Below are positions 34,250 through 48,814 of a DNA stretch of 64,000 bases, in pieces. The notes beneath the pieces are model-generated. The model saw nothing but the letters and a program-made list of their open reading frames with translations. It was not told the origin of the DNA and ran no database searches. Within the stretch, counting starts at the first letter, position 1. Each line of letters opens with the position of its first letter. The position numbers and the translations under genes were made by a program. This stretch comes from Apostichopus japonicus (Eukaryota; Echinodermata; Holothuroidea; Aspidochirotida; Stichopodidae), in assembly GCF_037975245.1 (NCBI RefSeq), contig NC_092581.1, positions 2,464,501 to 2,528,500 of the forward strand, given 5' to 3'.

Positions 34250-34735
34250 TACAAAATCCCCGAGTACGAGCACAGAGCCCGAGTACTATAGAAGAAAGCC
34301 TCGAGTACGAGAACAAAGCCTCGAGTACGAGTACAAATGCCCAAGTACGAGTACAAAAGCCTCGAGTACAGAGCACAGAGCCTCGAGAACGTGTATAAAG
34401 CCCCGAATACGAGTACATGATCGCGAATACGAGTACAAAGTCTCGAGTACAAAGTCTCAAGTACAAGTACAAGCCTCGAGACGAGTACAAAGCCCTGAGT
34501 ACAAGTACAAAGCTCCGAGTACGATTACAGAGCTTCGTGTACAAGTACAACGCCCGAGTACGGTTACGAAGGCCCGAGTACGAGTACAAAGCCTCGAATA
34601 CGAGTACAAAGGCCCGAGAACGAGTACAAAGCCCAAAGTACGAGTACAAAATCCCGATAACAAGTACAAAGCGCCAGGAACGAGTACATGAACATTATTT
34701 CTCAGAGTACGAGTAAAAAGTCCCGAATAAGCGAG
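34250..34735. repeat. GAGTAC minisatellite, ~20-22-bp unit
   Basis: Over twenty imperfect copies of CGAGTACAAAGCCTCGAGTA. It is open in several frames on both strands (Tyr/Ser/Lys-Tyr-Lys or Leu-Tyr-Ser-Tyr peptides), which reflects the repeat and not a gene. Confidence 0.92.
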
Positions 34736-35457
34736 TTCAGAGTTACGAGTGCGCATGCCCGATTCTCACTTGGGGTCAGGTCAACTGAGAATTGAATCCT
34801 CGGAAAACGTAAACAATGACAGCTTTTCATAACGATAATCGCACTAAGAATGGGTTACTGCGACATTCGGAATTTATTTCTAGTGCATATTTCGGTGTGT
34901 TTACGACTTAAAAACGTGTATAAATTGACTGAAACTACTTCATAATAATATTGAATATAATGGAACACAGGTCCGTATCGCACGTGAAATAGTTAGTCTG
35001 ATATAGGCCTACGAACGGGAAAAAGGAGTATATGTGACTGTATCCTTCGTATGGGTTTCGCGACCTTACGTGGTTGCGGGTGTTTTAATGCTTCGCGGAA
35101 GTTCTAACTGATAATTTTCGGAAATGAATTTAAAATATAGCATGGAACAAACTATTTTGCCCTTTTGTTTGTCATTATGAGCCTGAACTGTTTTTTAGAG
35201 AATATCGTAAGCAACTCGAGTCTAAAATACTAACAGTGACACTGACAGAACTGTAGATCTAAATAGGCCTACATAACATATCCTCATACTCGTTGCTTTT
35301 ACGTCCATCAACGAACACTGCATAGTAGAGGCATTGGTATCTTGTAGTTGCAACTATACATGGTTTTTCATGTTAAGAAATATTAGTTCTCTTCATTTGT
35401 ATGCGTGATTTAAAATAAGCTTAGTCTTATTCTTGGCATATTCCTACTACTTATAGG

Positions 35458-36018
35458 GGGGTGTTACTAAAACGAATGACAATTGCGTTACACATAACGA
35501 ATGACAATATGTTGTAGGCCTACACACTAAAAAATTGCGTTGACTAAAACGATTGAAAGTAAATGACAGCACAGACATTTGCTTCAACCGGGTATATTAA
35601 AGCCACGCAAAAAAATCGGAAAATTGGGGTTTAAATCGCAAAAATTCGAGTTGACATTTTGCGATTGTGGCCGGTGTTTTCGGTAAATTCTTGAGCAAGA
35701 TGTTTGACTTGTCCTGTGGGATTTTACCCCGTGAACTTAGGGGAATTGAAAAAAATTGTTGCTGTATAAAAATTATTGTTTTTATTACCCCCCCCCAGGG
35801 CAAGGGGACGGTCGCCTCCCTGGCGGAGGTTCTTTTCCCAGACTGATCATAAAGGTGGGACCTCTTCTCTCTTATCCCTCTTATATCCACTCACCACCGT
35901 CCTTCGTTGTTATTCGTTGTCATTCGCTGTCATTCGCTGTCATTCGCGAATGATAATTAACCCTGTACAAAGTCAATTGTCTTTCGGTCATTCGCTGTCA
36001 TTCGTTTTTGTTTGTCCT
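35458..36018. mobile_element. Short inverted-repeat element with CTTATAGG duplication
   Basis: CTTATAGG flanks both ends (35450-35457 and 36019-36026). Just inside, AAAACGAATGACA occurs at the left and its inverse TGTCATTCGTTTTT at the right; several more CGAATGACA / TGTCATTCG copies form subterminal repeats (35484-35510 and 35909-36005). About 560 bp, no transposase. Confidence 0.65.
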
Positions 36019-36069
36019 CTTATAGGGTGGGTTCAATTTGTTGGAAAAAAATAAATAAAAATATTTATT

Positions 36070-36636
36070 TTATTTGGAGAAGAACATTATAAAAAATAAT
36101 AGTGGGTGGGGGGATTTCCAGGGGTTATTCCAAGGAATATTATTAATACGCTGCGATGGTGTACACTCTGCCTTTAGAAAGCACAACCTTGACTCGGCAG
36201 AAATGGCATTGTAAAATATTTCCCTGAGCCACCCAGACTCTAAATAGCTGAAGACTTTACCATCTTTATAGTCCGTCATCAGTCTTTGCTTCAGTTCAAT
36301 GTTATCAATACTGGTAAAATAATGCACAATATCAATGTACATGCAAGGCGGCCATTTTTTCATTTCAATTTCGTCTTCCCATGCAAGTGGTAAATCCGAA
36401 AGAGGATCGGGCATGGTCTTTCCTTCAACCTGAAGTACCGATGCGTAGTCATCTGCCTTTTCATTTCGCGCATCTGCTTTATTAACTTCAGCAATGTTCA
36501 TCTGAACGGCAGCGTACGCTAAAGCAACTAACTCTTCTTTCCGGCCATTCATCTTCAACTTTCGTTTCTTTAAAAATTCCTTCAGTCTGTCAACTTTCCA
36601 AAGTTTAAACTCTTCCAAACTTGTAGGAATATCCAT
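36070..36636 (-). CDS. SAP-domain protein, probably transposon-derived and truncated
   Basis: ATG at 36636, TAA at 36070, 188 codons. Residues about 12-45 (KVDRLKEFLKKRKLKMNGRK) match the SAP helix-extended loop-helix DNA-binding fold. Acidic and tryptophan-containing sequence follows (LPLAWEDEIEMKKWPPCMYID). I recall this layout from large invertebrate families of SAP proteins that carry SWIM and YqaJ-nuclease domains further on, often repeat-associated. Here the reading frame loses that character after the INNIP residues and runs into low-complexity sequence, next to the inserted element at 35458-36018. I infer a 3'-truncated copy. It could instead be a first exon, though I see no clear donor. 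Confidence 0.55.
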   Translation of the reverse strand: MDIPTSLEEFKLWKVDRLKEFLKKRKLKMNGRKEELVALAYAAVQMNIAEVNKADARNEKADDYASVLQVEGKTMPDPLSDLPLAWEDEIEMKKWPPCMYIDIVHYFTSIDNIELKQRLMTDYKDGKVFSYLESGWLREIFYNAISAESRLCFLKAECTPSQRINNIPWNNPWKSPHPLLFFIMFFSK

Positions 36637-36860
36637 CCCAAAGCGAAAAAACAGAGTAAATTTAGACGTAAATTATGCGATTTCTAATGTTGACTGTAAG
36701 TGCTCATTAAGTTAACGTGGGTACGCGAGCATACAACTCTCGTCGCAACGAGAGTATTCTTATTTGACCTCTTGACCTCCATTGCGCAATGCAAACTCTG
36801 AACTCGCTTATTACGGATACGAGCACGAGTCTTCGAGAGTACGGACTCGAGTAGTTCATG

Positions 36861-38309
36861 TCTGGATTCTATACCACTGTTAATTTATTATAGTGTATAC
36901 TGATAGTTTATTGTTTGTTGTTCCGTTTGATATATTTGATTTCTTTGAAGGGATCTATACCTATGATGTGCAAAACGGACTCGAAAGCAAATCCAAGTTT
37001 GAAAAGCAAGAAATTCTTTTGATTTCTTTCTTGTTCCCTGTTGTTGCTACTTTGACGCTCAATCTAATTCCCTAATGTGCCATCATTGCATCATTTTGTG
37101 TATATACCATTCAACCGTTGCGCTGTAAAGTACGAAATTGTGAGAATTTAAAACCGGAATGTTTCACAACATTTAATCATGCATTTCATCGAAGATGTCT
37201 GAATGTCGACAAGATTGAGTAATTCTGTGCACGTATGTCGTGTGTCATGGGAAGGGCGAGGGGTGAGGAGGAGGAGGGCACTGAGGGGGTGAGGAGGGGC
37301 AAAGATGATCCGATATTTATTTCATGCGTATTGTTTACTAAAAACAATGGTAAACTGCCTTGAAATCACTGTCAATGTTAAACTGTCTGGAACACGATAT
37401 CAATAAAAGTCGTTTTCGATGTCTAAATCAGGGGCGAATTGGTCTACTGGCATACCGGCGCCACGGGTTAAGGCGCAAAAACGCGTCGGGTTTTCTCACG
37501 TACTATTTTCGTCCGTGTCGCAAAATGCCCCAGTTGCTTCAAGATACTCCCACCCTTCCTCGCTTAGGCGCTGTGGGTTTGGATTCCCGGGAGCCAGGAG
37601 CAATTTATACTCCAGTCTGGCCTGGGTTCCAAAAACCATACAGTGTAAGCAGTTACAGTTAAATACAAAGTTAAATTATGTGGATGTATGATTTACAACT
37701 CATTAAGACATGCAGGCAGGGTAGGAAAACACAAATGAAATACGTACCTCAGTTACATATACCTTGTCATTTAAATTGAGAAAGAATTGACTGTGCAAGA
37801 ATCAATAATAATGCAGACTCGGGCCTTGGCTGTAGTTAGAGTGGTCCAGAAAAGATGTTTAATAGACTCTGTACGTAAGAAATGATTCACAACTCGGTAA
37901 ACCGCACATGTGTAAAGTAATATGATTTTTTGCTTCACAGTAGTGTACGGCAAGAAAGATACATAATAGATAAACGCTGACCAATGTGCTCTGATAACAT
38001 ATATAGAAATATGTTTGCGATGACTCGTGTTAAATGAGGTAGCTTATTCGGGTATAGTTCATTGTAGCCATGGGTAGCAAATATAGTGTGTGTTACCGGC
38101 CAATCTCCATTGTCAATCAGTGCAGGTTCGATACACGCAAAAGGTCTTTGGTATATACCATTGAACATGTGGACTTTGGTTTATTTGTAGTTTGCTATTT
38201 AAACAAACGGTTTCACAACGAATTGCGAAACTGTGGGAAGTTTACTATGGACGCCATCTTGAAACCATGGGATCCTGGGGGGAAGCAAGCTAGGGGTGCG
38301 GGTGGTTTT
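36861..38309. other. No gene recognised; possible old TE remnant
   Basis: Mostly AT-rich. A segment at about 37428-37640 begins CAGGGGCGAATTGGTC and is GC-richer than its surroundings, like the start of the hAT-type elements in this window, but no right end or duplication is clear. Confidence 0.4.
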
Positions 38310-38324
38310 CACGGTCACTGTATA

Positions 38325-38330
<6 letters not shown>

Positions 38331-38394
<64 letters not shown>
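38331..38394. repeat. (TA)n microsatellite
   Basis: 64 bp of alternating TA, preceded by TATATATATG. Confidence 0.96.
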
Positions 38395-38396
<2 letters not shown>

Positions 38397-38609
38397 CCTA
38401 TATTAGTGCATATATTCTGCATTGAAACAATAATGACACCGAAATGGAGCATCTATATATGCACATATATTCAATTTTCAATTTCAATTTACAAGATAAA
38501 TACAAGATAACATTACAGTAGGAAGGTTAACATAATTATGATGGACACTATAGAAAAACAGCAAGACAGAAATTATTTTTTATTTATTGCGTCAATGGAT
38601 ATATAAGAC

Positions 38610-40538
38610 CAGGTGCGTATCCAGGGGGGGGCGTTGGGGGCGCGCGCCCCCCGGGTAAGGAAAAGAGGAGAGAAAAAAAGAGAAGAAAAAAGGGAAAAGG
38701 AGGGGGGAAAAAAGAAAAGGAGGAGAGGAAGGAAGGGAAAAGAAAAAGAAAAAAGAGAGAAAAAGGAAAAAAGGAGGGAGTAGAAGATAGCCAAGACCTC
38801 GGGAAGAGAAAGAGGAACAGTCATAGTTAAAGCGCTGATCCCTATAATATACACAGGGTAGCCAGTGACAGATCAAGGATTACGGAGGGGGTGTGCGCCT
38901 CACCCTACCCCTTACACCGACAACTCCATTTTTGACGTTTCCATTTTTCCTCTCTCACTAATGTATCTATATAAATACTATATATGGTCTATCATAACGC
39001 GTGTGTGTGTATGGACGCCTTAAACAATTGTACAATTGTGCTATATGGAACCAACTGTGGCTGGTCTTGAACTCGACCGAGTCGTCGGGGTACATGACGC
39101 ATTTCGGGAAGGGGGCGACCGCCCCCCCCCCCCGAGCAAATTTTCTTTATGACATCGCTAGTAATTTCAAAATAGACAATGCTTAGATGCAACTTACAAG
39201 GCCTGGGAAGTGTCATTTCCAGCGATCTGGGAGGCATTTTCGGCCAAAAATTTTCTTGGACGCTTCGCGCCAACTCATGGTGGCGCTTCGCTTAGATAGT
39301 TTGCCTACAGGCTTCGCCCCTCCCTTGGCAATTACTCGCTACACGCCTGTTCGAATTTGTAAAGCAAAGAGCAGATATAGCATCATATCAGTGAGCATTG
39401 AAATGCATGTTCCACGATGAACAGCCTCAAAAACTGTCTATGTGTGTAGTTAAAGGCGTAGGAGCCCAATTGGATTTGGGGGCTGTAATGACTTGCCCGA
39501 AAAAAAAGCCAACATTTTTCGCCAATATCATATAAGCAAGCATCGGTCATTACAGTGCATGGCATCGTGTACCGCACGGTCCGTCAAAGTTGCACAGTAT
39601 ACCGCTGGATGCTATGTAAACAACCAAATGTCTTATGTAGATGGAGAAAAATCATACAGATCCATTTGTCAAAACTCTCTTTTACAGTAGTAATGTCGGC
39701 CAAGCTTAGAACTTTATTTTAATTACCAAGGAGATCATTTTTAAGCTATTCATTGCTATTTATTTTTCTTTCAGTAGGTGTCCGAAAAAGATGGGGAAAA
39801 ATTTGGTTGCGGGGGGGGGGGGGGGGCTGCAGCCACCGCCTCCTACGGGACCTACGCCTATGTGTGTAGTGTTCGGTTTCGATATACCTGATATCGGAAA
39901 TATCTGCTATTTTTCTGTTCCTTCAACCAAGTTTTATAATAGCCATTATAAGAGGTTGCAATATTTCTACACCAATAAATTAACTGTGTCGGAATTTTCC
40001 AAAATTTCCTCACCAACATTCTTCATCATACTTTCCTCTACTCGTGCAACTTTGACCTGTCTGTTAGGGGTTCAAGGAGGTTTTTCTATATTGCTTGTAC
40101 ATAGATTGAATTTTGTGCAACATTATGGGTATGTTTTCAAGTGATTTTATTCACGAGAAATGTGAATTTTCAAATTCTCAACAAATAATGGGCTTAAAAC
40201 CTTGAAAAGTGGGGCTTTCGGATATTGTGGGCCGTGACGTAGAATCACCTACAAAAGCAATGATCCAGAGGACATGCAATGAGGTCGAACATGATGTGTG
40301 ACTGGTGACAATCTTCAAAAAGGTTATGGATGGAAAAAACTTTTGGGAAATACTTGGTTCTCAGGCAAAAGTGTACATCTGGTTACATCATTTTCAAGCC
40401 CGAGAAGTGCTATTTCCGGTGATCTGGGGGCTATCAAAACCAGAAATTTTCTTTTACGCTGCGCGCCAACCGATGGTGGCGCTCCGCTTAGATAGTAATT
40501 CGCGCCCCCCGGGTTAGAAAATCCTGGATACGCGCCTG
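38610..40538. mobile_element. Long TIR element, copy 2, inverted relative to copy 1
   Basis: Begins CAGGTGCGTATCCAGG and ends CCTGGATACGCGCCTG. AAGAC directly flanks both ends (38605-38609 and 40539-40543), supporting a 5-bp duplication. Read in reverse it follows 12983-15152 segment by segment: hairpin modules at about 39203-39303 and 40383-40503, the segment with GCTCACTGATATGATG, and a purine run at 38653-38790 complementary in type to copy 1. It lacks the nested insertion of copy 1. 1929 bp, no transposase. Confidence 0.78.
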
Positions 40539-40546
40539 AAGACGAT

Positions 40547-41512
40547 AACTTATGTGAATCACATGTGCATTATGTAATATACAATATTTGTTGTTAATTA
40601 AAAAAATTGTATCGCGAATTGTTTGTTTGTTTGTTTATTACCCCAGGATATTGATCGCATCAGGAAGAGACTTAGGCTATTTCACATAACCATTGTGCTC
40701 AACTCTGATATTTCATCATTTAGAAGTTAAAATCTTAACTTTCGGAATATGAAGGCATACTAACGCCATATCAACTAACTAAATGTTCACATTGCGAATC
40801 CGAGGATAGTATGTTTTGAAGTTTGTGAGAAATCTGTCCATACATACAAGCATGCCTGCACGCACTCACACACAAACATATACGCATTCATACACACATA
40901 CATACATACAGTACACGCATACATACACACATATATACAGCGCAAAAGAAAGTTTGAAAGTTCAAACAATGCCATCAAGGATCCATTTCACCTCCCTGCC
41001 CTTCCCAATCAGCCCCGCCCTTCCCAATCACCCCCGCACTCCCACACCATTAAAGTATATACATGCATAGCTGGTGAAAGGACCGTCTGGAATATCGATG
41101 ACAAAATGGTAAAAGCAAAATAAAATATAACTGTTAGCAAACTAAGAATAGTACATTATAGACAGCACTGGATACAACGTGTATAGCATTGATACAACGT
41201 GATACAGCGTGATAGCACAGTGCATAGCACTAGATACAACAGGCAGACATCAATTATTTCATCGTGTCTGTTTTAAAGCTTGAATGAAACAAGAACCGAA
41301 ATATTGCTTATACTGGATCGGTGCTTAACATCGAATACGTCATCGCCATCCGCAAAATGATAACAAAATCATCCACTTTGGTAAACAAACAAAATATCCT
41401 ATAACACTCGAAAGTAAGATCATGTAGGTAAAAACAGACCTCCGTGGTAAGAGCATGGAGCTATATAGCTCCATGGGAAGAGCAATATTTATTGTCTTTG
41501 TTAAGTACAAAT
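40547..41512. other. No gene recognised; short simple repeats
   Basis: Contains CA/TACA-rich microsatellite sequence at 40845-40935 and an irregular GATACAACGTG / GATAGCAC repeat at 41165-41240. Confidence 0.5.
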
Positions 41513-41520
41513 GAGATCAT

Positions 41521-42051
41521 CAGGGTTTCCCTAACTTTATCTCTCCCCCCCCTCCCCAGGAACCCCCTGTGGATGTCAGAGTTGCCCACGAACCCCCAAC
41601 TTTTCGAGACACGATCTGAGTCATTATTATACTATATAATACGCATAACAGTGCTTCGTAAAAGATCAAGTTCATAGTGTAATATTGTAATGGATAAAGA
41701 AACAAGTGATGAACAAATATTTATTTTGGAAACCTCAAGATCAGATCAGTGCTTTATTTTCACGTCAACCTGTCATGCGTACACCAACTTCACCAAAATC
41801 ATGCGGCCTGTGTCTGTTCCATAATGCAGCTATTTATCACATGCACGGTACGGTATACTACTATGGCAACATATGCGTATGGAACGCGAAAAGAGCCTGG
41901 TCGATAGGTTACAACTTAAATGGTGTGATATATCAGATTTTAGTTCAACAAAAAGTACTCTAGTTTTGACTTTAATAAACGTCTCACGAACCCCCTGGGA
42001 TGGACTCACGCACCCCCTGTGCGTTCATCCACCCAAGTTAGGGAATCCCTG
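41521..42051. mobile_element. TIR element CAGGGTTTCCCTAACTT, 31 bases past the IAP stop
   Basis: 531 bp. The left end CAGGGTTTCCCTAACTT pairs with the right end AAGTTAGGGAATCCCTG. Such ends are typical of hAT elements, but I find no matching 8-mers outside. On the minus strand it offers AATAAA at 41720-41725 and near 41752, so it may supply the 3' end of the BIR gene transcript. Confidence 0.7.
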
Positions 42052-42081
42052 ATTTAGTTCATAACTATTAAGTTATTGATT

Positions 42082-44342
<2,261 letters not shown>

Positions 44343-45971
44343 TTTATTTTTCCACTTTGAACAACTGCTTTGATCTTAAATGTTAATTGTTACTTAGTTT
44401 TGTTTTTTTATTTCTCTCTTTTAATTGTCTAATGTTTCCTTATTATTTGATTCCATATCTCTGATGAACGGATTGTCAGATCTACTGGAACTTTGTTGTC
44501 TCCGTCGATAAAGCAAATCAAATAAATTCAATTTTTTTTCTTCTTGCTCTGCACTATCAGTAATTCCTCCTCGAGAATATTTGAAGCTTTAGTTACTTCC
44601 CTTTTTGCAGTTCATGAACTAATAACAAAATATATCCGTCTTCAAGTTCCTCTTTTTGGGTACAGACACCGTAACGTTTAGGCTTTTTCTACAATAAATG
44701 GTGTTTCCCCGATATAACTTCATCTAATGGCTTGCGATATGTTTTCTTATGACTGTCTCCGTGGCTATAGTATATCTTGCTGCGACACACAAAATGTATA
44801 CGGATAGTGTACAGGCTACGTGTACCAGTGGGTTGTGACTTGATTATATCAGTAACGCGCATGACGGATGCTGTCGGCATGTAATCAAATGATTGCGACA
44901 CAAAGGGAATTTCCCATGATTGCACAAACGACGCTGAGGTTAGTTCCAAGGTGTTTCGACAACAGAGAAGTTGACCTGTGACGTACTTCCGTTTTCAAGA
45001 GCCCTCTCTAGTATTCCTATTGCAATGGCGGGGGAGACTGCACTTGTGTAAGTAAAGCGGTTAGGCCGTTCTGCGAAAATATGTACACTGTATGGGTGAA
45101 TGTGAAATTGTTTCAGGAAAAACACATAAACATTTCCTGTGTTTTGTACTTGTTTTTATTCGGGGGGGGGGGCGGTTGTTTATTTTCCGGGTCAATTTAA
45201 ATTAGGCTGGAATGAAAGTGTTCACCATTTGCTCTCAGACTTCGAACAGGGAAGTGTTAAATCTAGGAGTAAACAGTACAGTATATTAGTTATTACCAAG
45301 TAGCACAAGAGCCGGTGAATATAACCGCCCATGCAATCACTGAAGCTGTATGCCTTATTATGGAGTATGAAACGGTGCAATCACTAAACCACCCGACGGG
45401 CCACATGTACAGTTTTAGCGCCCATTGCGTTTTCATCTTGATATCTAGGGTAGCCTACATTCTTTACGCTGGCGTCTGGCGCACCAAAAATATTATTTAA
45501 GCGACCACTCCAATTAATGTTTAAGTTATCTCCCCATACCCACCCATTAAACTTGGACTGCTCAAACGGAATCCTATCCTCGACAAAAACAAAGTCTGCC
45601 AGGGTCGTGCCATATTAAGGCCATATGTAGAAGTGCAAAGTACCAAGATTTGTCAGTCAGCCAATCTCAAGCCATGGTTTGGCATTTGGAGAAAAAGTGG
45701 ACATTCCTTTGAGGGCCCATTGATGCTGCTGCACTGAGGCTATGTTGCTCCTTTCGAACTTTTCTGAGAGTTTTCTCATTCGGTTGAAGATTGAGGTGAA
45801 GGATAGGTTGCCTTATATGCCTCCATAGTCACGTGTCTAAGCTAATTCAGCATTGTGACAATGCCATATATCATTACAATGTTATGTATATGTCTATATA
45901 GATTAGTTGAAACACGTCAAGATTTGGTATATTCCGTATACGGTATCATATATCATACCACCAATTGTCAA
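44343..45971. other. 5' flank of the BIR gene, no other gene recognised
   Basis: The region directly right of 44342 should hold the promoter and 5' UTR of the BIR gene, transcribed leftward. The ORF at about 44689-44949 has no recognisable domain. Confidence 0.45.
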
Positions 45972-47840
45972 CAATACGGCATGCCATACGTTTCAAAAAT
46001 GTCCAAAACAATATAAGCATGTCCAAAATAATATAAGCATGTCCAAATTTATATAAACATGTCGAAACTAGTATGAGTATGTCCAAAAATAATAAGAGCA
46101 TGTCCAAAATAATATGAGAGTGTCGAAAGACTATATGAGCATGTCCAACATATTAAAAGAATGTCGAAAAATAATACAAGAGGGACAAATGTAACTGCCT
46201 AATTCAATTTTGTATTGAACATTTTGGCGTTTTAAGTTACGCCATATGTTGCAAAATATCCAAAAAAATATAAGCATGTCCAAACTTATATGAGCATGTC
46301 CAAATTTATATAGACATGTCAAAACTATATGAGCATGTCCAAAATAATACGCGCATGTCCAAACACACATAAGTATGTCAAAATATAATATGAGCACGCC
46401 CAAAATTATATGAGAGTGTCGAATAATAATATAAAAGTCTCGAGTGTAACTGCTAACTTCAACTTTGTTATGAACATTTTGGCGTTTAAAGTCACGCCAA
46501 ATGTTTCAAATATCGAACTTTTATATTGGTATGTCGAAAAAAATTAGCTTACAATACCTTCTTTAGAGGTAATTTGTATCAACTGACACAATGGTTATCA
46601 TTATGACAATGTATTATTGAAACATTCTTCTGTTTTTGTGACGCAAATAATTCAAAATATGTAAAAACAAGACCATCACCTAACATTTTTCCTTCTTACA
46701 TCCCTACGTAATGTGAGTGGTTTCGCCCTGCCTAGAGGTGCTGAGATTATTCATATATTGTTGCGAAGGCAAAGAAGTTCACGTGCGAAAGTACGTACAA
46801 CATGCACAAGCGCTAACAACGTACAGTAGTTATCACACATGCGTACGTTGACTGTGAAAATGAACTACTATACTGTGTTACTTTTTTAACGGAAAATTGT
46901 GACACTTAATTACGGTTACCAGGCGAAGTCGGACACTAGCCCAGAATTAAAAAAAAATAAGCCTAGGTTAGGGGTATTCAACGTTTAATCTTCACTCTCA
47001 CCTTTTAACTAAATTTCAAGATGGAAACGTGGGAAGAACTCGCCAACTACATATTATTGATTAAACCGCGTGGAATGTTGGTCACAGTGGTTCTTCGTAT
47101 TAAACTCACTGATAGTTACAGCACCTTGGGGCCAGGTTGATCACTCGCGCTACGAAACAACTCAACTAATATTTCCTCGAAAATAAAATCGTTCTTGATC
47201 GAAATATCATTAAAATATTAACACACACACTAATACGGTAATGGATGAACTGTATATCGTCTTAAGTTACGCTGGATATGGTGTTTTTGTTTTCAGCATA
47301 CCAAAATAAAAAGTTTGATATTTGGAACATATGGCGTAAAATTCAAACGCCTGACTGTTCATTACTAAGTTGAATCGAGCAGTTACGCTCGAGACTTTTG
47401 TATTATTTTTCGACACTTTTTTATATTTTGGACATGCTCATATAGTCTTTCGACACTCTTATATTATTTTGGACATGCTCTCATTATTTTTGGACATACT
47501 CATATTGGTTTCGACATGTTTATATAAATTTGGACATGCTTATATTTTTTTGGATATTTTGCAACAGATGGCGTGAATTCAGATGCCAAAATGTTCACTA
47601 AAAAGTTGAAGTTAGCAGTTACATTCGACATGTTCATATAATTTTTCGACACTCTCATATTATTTTGGGCATGATCATATTATTTTTGGACATACTTATA
47701 TTAGTTTCGATATGTTTATATAAATTTGGACATGCTTATATTTTTTTGGACATGCTTATATTTTTTTGGACATGCTTATATTTTTTTGGACATGCTTATA
47801 TAGTTTTGGACATTTTTGATACATTTGGCATTCCGTACAA
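45972..47840. mobile_element. Foldback-type element with long tandem-repeat inverted arms
   Basis: The left arm (about 45972-46530) is built of ATGTCCAAAATAATATAAGC-like units of about 19-22 bp, the right arm (about 47320-47840) of their inverse (TTTTGGACATGCTTATAT). Each arm also has two copies of a longer block ending GAACATTTTGGCGTTT..GTTACGCC. Outer ends correspond: ACGGCATGCCATACGTTTC at left, inverse of GATACATTTGGCATTCCGT at right. The middle (46560-47320) is AT-rich and non-coding. Sea urchin TU elements are known to have such arms of short tandem repeats. Confidence 0.75.
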
Positions 47841-48522
47841 CAAACCTTTGACAACGAACCATTGGTTTGAGAACAAATATTGGCATTCAGTGAAAGAACC
47901 AGCTGACACTAGTTCTTAGCGACAATACTATAATAAGAAAGGTATTGAGGTTCGAGTTATATAGCTAAATCATTATTCTATTCAAACATATTTCCGGTGG
48001 TAGTCGATGTGACCCTTTTACGGGGAAGAAAAACTTTCCACAGTGTTAGTTTAGAACCCAATATCAATTTCCTGTCCCTAACCCCCGAGATATGATTCAT
48101 TGAACGTAACATATTTTGATATAGCTAAAAAAAAACACCTAAATGTCACTTCCATGTATGGAGTGGATCACAGTATAGGCAGGTCTATGATGTCATAACG
48201 GCAATTGCTATTTTTTCTTTGCCTGACTAATATAACTTTCTTGTAAATTGAATTTGATCTAACCGCATCTGTAGAAACGGGGTTTTTGTTCTTTGCCAGC
48301 TGGTCTGTGCATGATCGAGTTAAATATTATTGAGACTAAAACAAAGATATTTTTGCAGATGCATTGCCGTGATGACATCACACACCCTGTTTTTTTTTTT
48401 GGCTAGATGAATTCTTAAAATCCCACCAAATTTGAAAAATTCTGCATATCTTCGCCATGTAAAGAAGAAAATGGTTTGAGGGTTGCGGTTTTCAAGTAAG
48501 AACGCAGAAAATTTCCAGAAAA
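47841..48522. other. No gene recognised
   Basis: AT-rich; no exon or repeat of note. Confidence 0.5.
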
Positions 48523-48523
48523 T

Positions 48524-48557
<34 letters not shown>

Positions 48558-48559
48558 AT
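48523..48559. repeat. (TA)n microsatellite
   Basis: Alternating AT with one ATTA interruption. Confidence 0.93.
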
Positions 48560-48644
48560 GTTGGATGCCTATAGAGTATAGGAATGTCACCAAAACAGAA
48601 CTTCCTTACCGGTTTCGAACCTCTGGACATACAATCAGCGTCCA

Positions 48645-48722
48645 TGGCCATAACCTATAGTGGTTAGGGTGTCCACATATAAAGCGGTAGGCCCGGTTCG
48701 AATCCCAGTGGAGGCTGGAAGT
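48645..48722 (+). repeat. tRNA-derived SINE remnant
   Basis: An A box (TAGTGGTTAGG, 48658-48668) and an exact B-box consensus (GGTTCGAATCC, 48695-48705) are 37 bases apart, as in a tRNA gene. The T stem and acceptor stem do not pair fully, so this is a tRNA-like SINE head or tRNA pseudogene and not a working tRNA. A second B-box-like GGTTCGAAACC occurs on the minus strand at about 48610-48620. Confidence 0.5.
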
Positions 48723-48762
48723 TTTTTCACTGTTCTTGATTTTCCAACTCATTACGATTATC

Positions 48763-48765
<3 letters not shown>

Positions 48766-48811
<46 letters not shown>
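48766..48811. repeat. (TA)n microsatellite
   Basis: 46 bp of alternating AT, immediately followed by a GC-rich segment (GGGCGGGATTACGGGGG... to about 48880) that looks like the end of another TIR element. Confidence 0.93.

Positions 48812-48814
<3 letters not shown>

Larger units (their letters stand above)
34250..36860. mobile_element. Foldback-like element with asymmetric tandem-repeat arms
   Basis: The left arm (about 34250-34735) is a minisatellite of GAGTACGAGTACAAAGCCTC-like units. It ends in AATAAGCGAGTTCAGAGTT (34728-34747), whose inverse, AACTCTGAACTCGCTTATT, is at about 36793-36811, followed outward by a short run of the same GAGTACG-type sequence in inverted sense to about 36855. 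The SAP-domain ORF and a smaller element (35458-36018) lie between. This matches the layout of foldback elements, but I cannot fix the outer ends or a target-site duplication. Confidence 0.5.

Noticed and set aside
34188-34756. Tyr/Ser-rich ORFs on both strands
   Set aside because: The GAGTAC minisatellite has no stop in several frames; repeats drift in unit length, which a coding repeat would not tolerate.
48645-48722. Functional tRNA gene
   Set aside because: A and B boxes are good but the T and acceptor stems do not pair; SINE remnant is more likely.
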